Of a DNA stretch of 64,000 nt, positions 13,995 to 19,500 are shown in pieces. Source of the stretch: Babylonia areolata (Eukaryota; Mollusca; Gastropoda; Neogastropoda; Buccinidae). The notes under the pieces were generated by a model. The model ran no database searches and was not told the origin of the DNA. It saw only the letters and a list, made by a program, of their open reading frames with translations. Where the stretch lies: assembly GCF_041734735.1 (NCBI RefSeq), contig NC_134878.1, forward strand, positions 34,626,963-34,690,962, given 5' to 3'. The position numbers were made by a program, and so were the translations under genes. Within the stretch, counting starts at the first letter, position 1. Each line of letters opens with the position of its first letter.

Positions 13995-16518
13995 ACATTT
14001 ATTTGCTTATTTGTTTATTTATAATCATTATTGTCTTTTTATTTTATTTTCATTTATTCATTATTATTGGTATTGGTATTATTATTATTATTATTATTAT
14101 CAGTCTACTACTAATAGCATATATATATTTTCCTATTTAAATATTTATTCACTCCTTTATTTGTTTAATTGTCTTTTTTCTTTTTTTTTCTTTTCTCAAG
14201 GCCTGACTGAGCATGTTGGGTATGCTGCTGGTTAGGCATCTGCTTGGCAGATGTGGTGTAGTGTATATGGATTTGTCGGAATGCAGTGACACCTCCTTGA
14301 GCTGCTGATACTGATACTGATAGCATGCTTGCATGCACCTATGCTTTAGCAGAGGGCAGGTAGGGTACTGAGTTCAGGAGTTTTATTCTTGTTGCTGCTT
14401 CAGATATACGTGGTGAACTAACACCCCCAATTTTTAAGCTTACAGAGAGAGAGAGAGAGAGAGAGAAACTCTTTAATAGTGCATACACATACATACAGGT
14501 AGATGAGCACACACATACACTCACACAATCTTGCACACATACAAAACATCACACCATACAGGTAGAGAAGAAGAAGGACTACAGGACTACATGAAGAGAT
14601 GTTGCAAAGTTATGTTGGCATAATCCCTTATTTCAGTCATTTTCCTTGTATGTATTTTTCATTTTCATTAGATTTTGATGCATTTACTCATTTATTTTGT
14701 TAATTTATTTTAGTTTAATTTTATATCAGTGTTTTGTACACAACTAGGGAAGGCTCTCAAGGCCTGGCCAGTATGTTGGCTTTATGTACAGGGCAGGCTA
14801 TCTGCTCCCGTTTGTTATACACACACACACACACACACACACTTTGACACCCCTTGAAACTAAAGCTGTTATAATCTATGACAAAATAGTGTTGTATAGA
14901 TGTTACAGACATGCTAGGTGGTAGAATGGTTTAACCCTTTCGCTGCCAGGAAAAAAGATTTAAGTGAAATCTATTTGCCAGGGTTTTTTTTTCATAAATT
15001 TTCAAAAAATTCTGTACTCTTTTTTATTGGAGAAAACCCATAAAAATAATATATTTTCTGAAAGGTAAATGAATAAAGAATACAAAACATGTGATGTTTT
15101 CCCATTTTATATATTTTCATTGACATGCTGTTGTTTTGAAATCAGTGTTTTCTTTTTTGTCACATTTTCAACTTGTTCATTACAAACATTAGTCAGGTAA
15201 TTTGCTCAAAAATATATTTTCTGGACAAATGGATATATGCATGCACAAAATCATACTAGAACAACCACACACAAAAAAAAAAGAGAAAAAAAAGAGACAG
15301 ATACACAATGCATTGTGACCTCTTCAAGTGATAATATGGATGTGAGGCCACGCCCCCTCAGTCTCCACCCCCCCTCCTCTTCACCCCTCTCACACGGTCA
15401 CTTGATCCAGGTCTCATCAGACTGCGTTGCTGAGTGCCAAGAAAATTGCTCACACTGTGTCCTGCTAATAATTCAGTCACTTTCTGTCAACTGCTACAGC
15501 TGTACAGCTGGCATCACTTACTGATAGTCATATATTGGCCACTCTCTTGATTGCTTCCTTTATTTTCTATCAAATCGTCCTATAAATGTTCATCACTGTC
15601 TATTCCTTTGAATTTAGGCTTCAATTCTTTCTGATCATATCTAAAGAAAGCAATCTTGGTTGATTTTGTTCGCCATGATTGCATGTCTTGAGCACAGCGC
15701 CAGTCCGATATTTTGTTGAGCGAGCGAAGAGAGCAGTCAGGCAAACACTGTGGCCAGTAACCCAACCAAAACATTCAAATAAAGGACTGCCTCATGATGT
15801 AGATGTTGTTTCTAGCTATGAATAGAATCTAGAAAGACTCCCCATTCTAAAGCTACCAGTATTTTTGTCAATGAACTGAATGCAAACCAGAGAAAAGTCT
15901 GTCTCGTCACTGTGGCAGCGAAGCATACATGCTTGCGCTGACAAGTTATCTGGTCATATAGGTAGCCTAGGGGTTAAGATGCTTATATGCCATACAGTGT
16001 CCATGAGGGTCTAACTCACCCTTTCTCCCACGCTTTACTGGAAAATATCAAACTCAGCATCTGGTCATTCAGGTGAGATGATAAACTGAGGTCCCATGTG
16101 CAGCACATACTTGGCACACTGAAAACCCATGGCAAAAAAAGTGTTATCTTCTGGCAAAATTCTGTAGACGAAATCCACTGTGATAGGCATTATACAAATA
16201 TATATATAATAGTGGCCTGACTTGTGCATTGGGTTGTACAGCTGATTAGGCATCTGCGTAACACATGCAGTGAAGCATGTATTGGTTTGTCAGAACAAAG
16301 TGATGCATCCTCAAGAAAATGATACTGTTGCAGACACCAAGTTCCCAATAAAGTGGACTGCACCAGAAGCGGCTTTGGAGCGCCGGTTCAGCATCAAGTC
16401 TGATGTATGGTCATTTGGCATTCTCCTGTATGAGTTGATCACTTTAGGTCGTGTGCCCTACCCTGGTGAGTTCATAATATTTTAACAGAAAACTTATGCT
16501 TTTCAACTTACACAACAG

Positions 16519-16571
<53 letters not shown>

Positions 16572-19500
16572 CTAAAAATAACAACAGAAGCATAGTATTA
16601 TGAGTACCTTTTTTTCTGCCATAAGCACCATGCATGGCAGAGTCGGTTAGGCATTGGACTTACGATCCAGTGTTCACCAGTGATGAGGGTTTGAAGTTGC
16701 ATTTTGGCCATGATATGTGGTTCGTCCGTCAGGATCGACGAGGACCATCTGGTCATCCTGGTGGTGGGTGGTTTGGATTCTGTGGGTGCGCAGATGACTG
16801 GTCAGGCCAATTTTGGTTTGGGTTCTGTGGGTGCGCAGATGACTGGTCAGGCCAATCTGCGCCTGATGGTTCTGACACAGTGTGGACAGGGGATGGTGGT
16901 GGCTGTTGGGGACTTGCTGGCACTGCTTTTCCTGGCCTGTCTGCATTGCTCTGCTGCAGCGATTCTGTTGGCCTCACAGGATTTGGCGCCATTGTGGACA
17001 GCTGAACGCCACTTTGGTCTGTCCATTGCATTCAGCTCCCATGTGTCGTGGCTGATGTTGAAGGCCTTCAGAGAAGCTTTCAGAGTGTTTTTGAAGCGCT
17101 TCTTTTGGCCTCCATGGGAGCGCTTGTCATGTTGGAGTTTGCCGTACAGCAGTTTCTTGGGGAGCCGGTGGTCTGGCATGCGAACTACATGGCCTGCCCA
17201 GCGCAGCTGGGCCTGCATCAAGATGGTGAAGATGCTGGGCAAGTTTGCACGAGTGAGCACCTCTGTGTCAGGGATCTTCTCTTGCCACTTTATGCCGAGA
17301 AGTTTTCTGAGGCTGGTGGTGTGGAAGTGGTTCAGCTTTTTGGCGTGGCGTTTGTAGGCCGTCCATGATTCACATCCATAGAGCAGTGTGGTAAGAACTA
17401 TGGCCTTGTATACTTTGAGCTTCGTCTCCAGGGTGATGCCTCTCCTGTTCCAAACGTTCTTATGGAGTCTGCCGAAGGCAGCGCTGGATTTGGCGAGTCT
17501 GGCATTCACCTCGTCGTTGATGACAGCTGTGCAAGAGAGTGTACTGCCCAGGTATGTGAACTTGTCTACCACGTTCAGTTGTTGCCCGTTGATGAAGATG
17601 TTTGGTTCAATGTAAGGCTTTCCTGGAGCTGGCTGGTGCATCACCTCAGTCGTCTTTTTGCTGATTGTGAGGCCAAAGTTATCACAGGCAGCAGAGAACT
17701 TGTTGACGCTGTGTTGCATGTCAGCTTCGGAGGCAGCATTGAGAGTGCAGTCATCAGCAAACAGGAAATCGTTGACGGTGTCTGTCCTCACCTTGGTTTT
17801 TGCTTGAAGCCTCCTGAGGTTGAAGAGTGAGCCATCTGTGCGGTACCTGATGCCAATGCCTATGTCAGCGTCTCTGAAGGCATCTGTCAGCATGGCTGAA
17901 AACATGAGACTGAATAGGGTGGAGGCAAGAACACACCCTTGCTTGACTCCGTTGGAGACAGGGAATGGTTCTGAAGTCTCTCCGTTGTCTTGGACTCGGG
18001 CCAGCATCCCATCGTGTAGTTGCCGTATGATGGTGATGAACTTTCTGGGACATCTGTACTTCGCCATGATTCTCCAAAGGCCATCTCTGCTAACAGTATC
18101 GAAGGCCTTGGTCAGATCGACATACGTGGAGTAAAGGTCGGCGTTCTGTTCCTGACATTTCTCTCTGGAGCTGCCTGGCAGCAAACACCATGTCAATAGT
18201 CCCGCGTTCTTTCCGGAAGCCACACTGGCTCTCTGGTAGGAGACCTTGCTCAAGGTGCGCTATGAGACAGTTGAGTAGCACTCTGGCCAGAGTCTTGCCT
18301 GCAACGGACAGGAGGGATATTCCACCATGGTTGTCACAGGCCTGATGATTTCCTTTGCACTTGTACAGGTGTATGATGGAAGTGTCTTTGAAGTCCTGTG
18401 GAACTGCCTCATGCTGCCAGATGAACTGGAACAGCTGATGAAGCTTCTCAGTCAGCGCCATACCACCTTCTTTGTAGACCTCAGCTGGAATGGAGTCTGA
18501 GCCAGGGGCTTTGCCATTGGATAGCAGACGGATAGCTTTCTGGGTCTCCTCCAAAGTTGGAATGGCATCCAACGACTCACTGACTGGCACCTGGGGGAGT
18601 CGGTTGATGGCTTCTTCATTGATGGTGGAAATGCAGTTCTCATCAAATCAGTCTTTGTGCTTCCTGGCAGAAGGCCCTAGGCACTCCATGGCAGTGTTGT
18701 ACACCGTCTCATGCAGTGCGCCCCATGCTGCCTCCACATTCTGGTTGTCCAACACGGTGGACTCGAGGCATTCCTCCAGGGTGTCAGCAAAGCTCTGCTT
18801 GATGTTGCCTAACTCCAGCTTGTTGACATTCAGGCGTTTGGGTGCTTTCATGCCCTGAGGCCGTCTCTTGGGCTGGATGCGGAGGTTGAGTTTGGAGACG
18901 ATAAGGTGGTGGTCTGTCCAGCACTCAGTGCCGCACATGGCCCTCGTGACTCGTACGTCCTGCCTGTCCCTCTTCCTGACGATGACAAAGTCGATGAGAT
19001 GCCAATGCCCAGAGCGAGGATGCATCCATGATGTCCTGTTACAGGTAGGGAGGCAGAAGATGGTGTTTGTGACAAGAAGGTCGTGCTTGGCACATGTCTG
19101 GAGAAGTAGTTGACCATTGCTGTTACAGTTACCAACCCCATGCTTCCCAATCATGCCTTCCCAGGAGGTGCTGTCACAACCAACTCTCGCGTTAAAGTCA
19201 CCAATGATGAGCTTGTCTGCATTGGGAACAGTGGTGATGACAGCGTTCAGGTCCTCATAGAACTTGTCCTTGATCTCATCTGGGTTGGTCATGGTGGGCG
19301 CGTAGGCGCTGACAATGGTGATAAACTTCTTCCCATTGCATAAAGGGAGTTTCATCATCATCAGGCGATCATTCACTCCTTTCGGGGGGCCAGCCAGCTT
19401 GCCAACAAGGGTTGTCTTCACTGCAAAGCCAACTCCAGCCTCACGTCTCTCCTCAGGTTCGCGACCACTCCAAAAGAAGGTGTAGCCTGCGCCTTACTCA

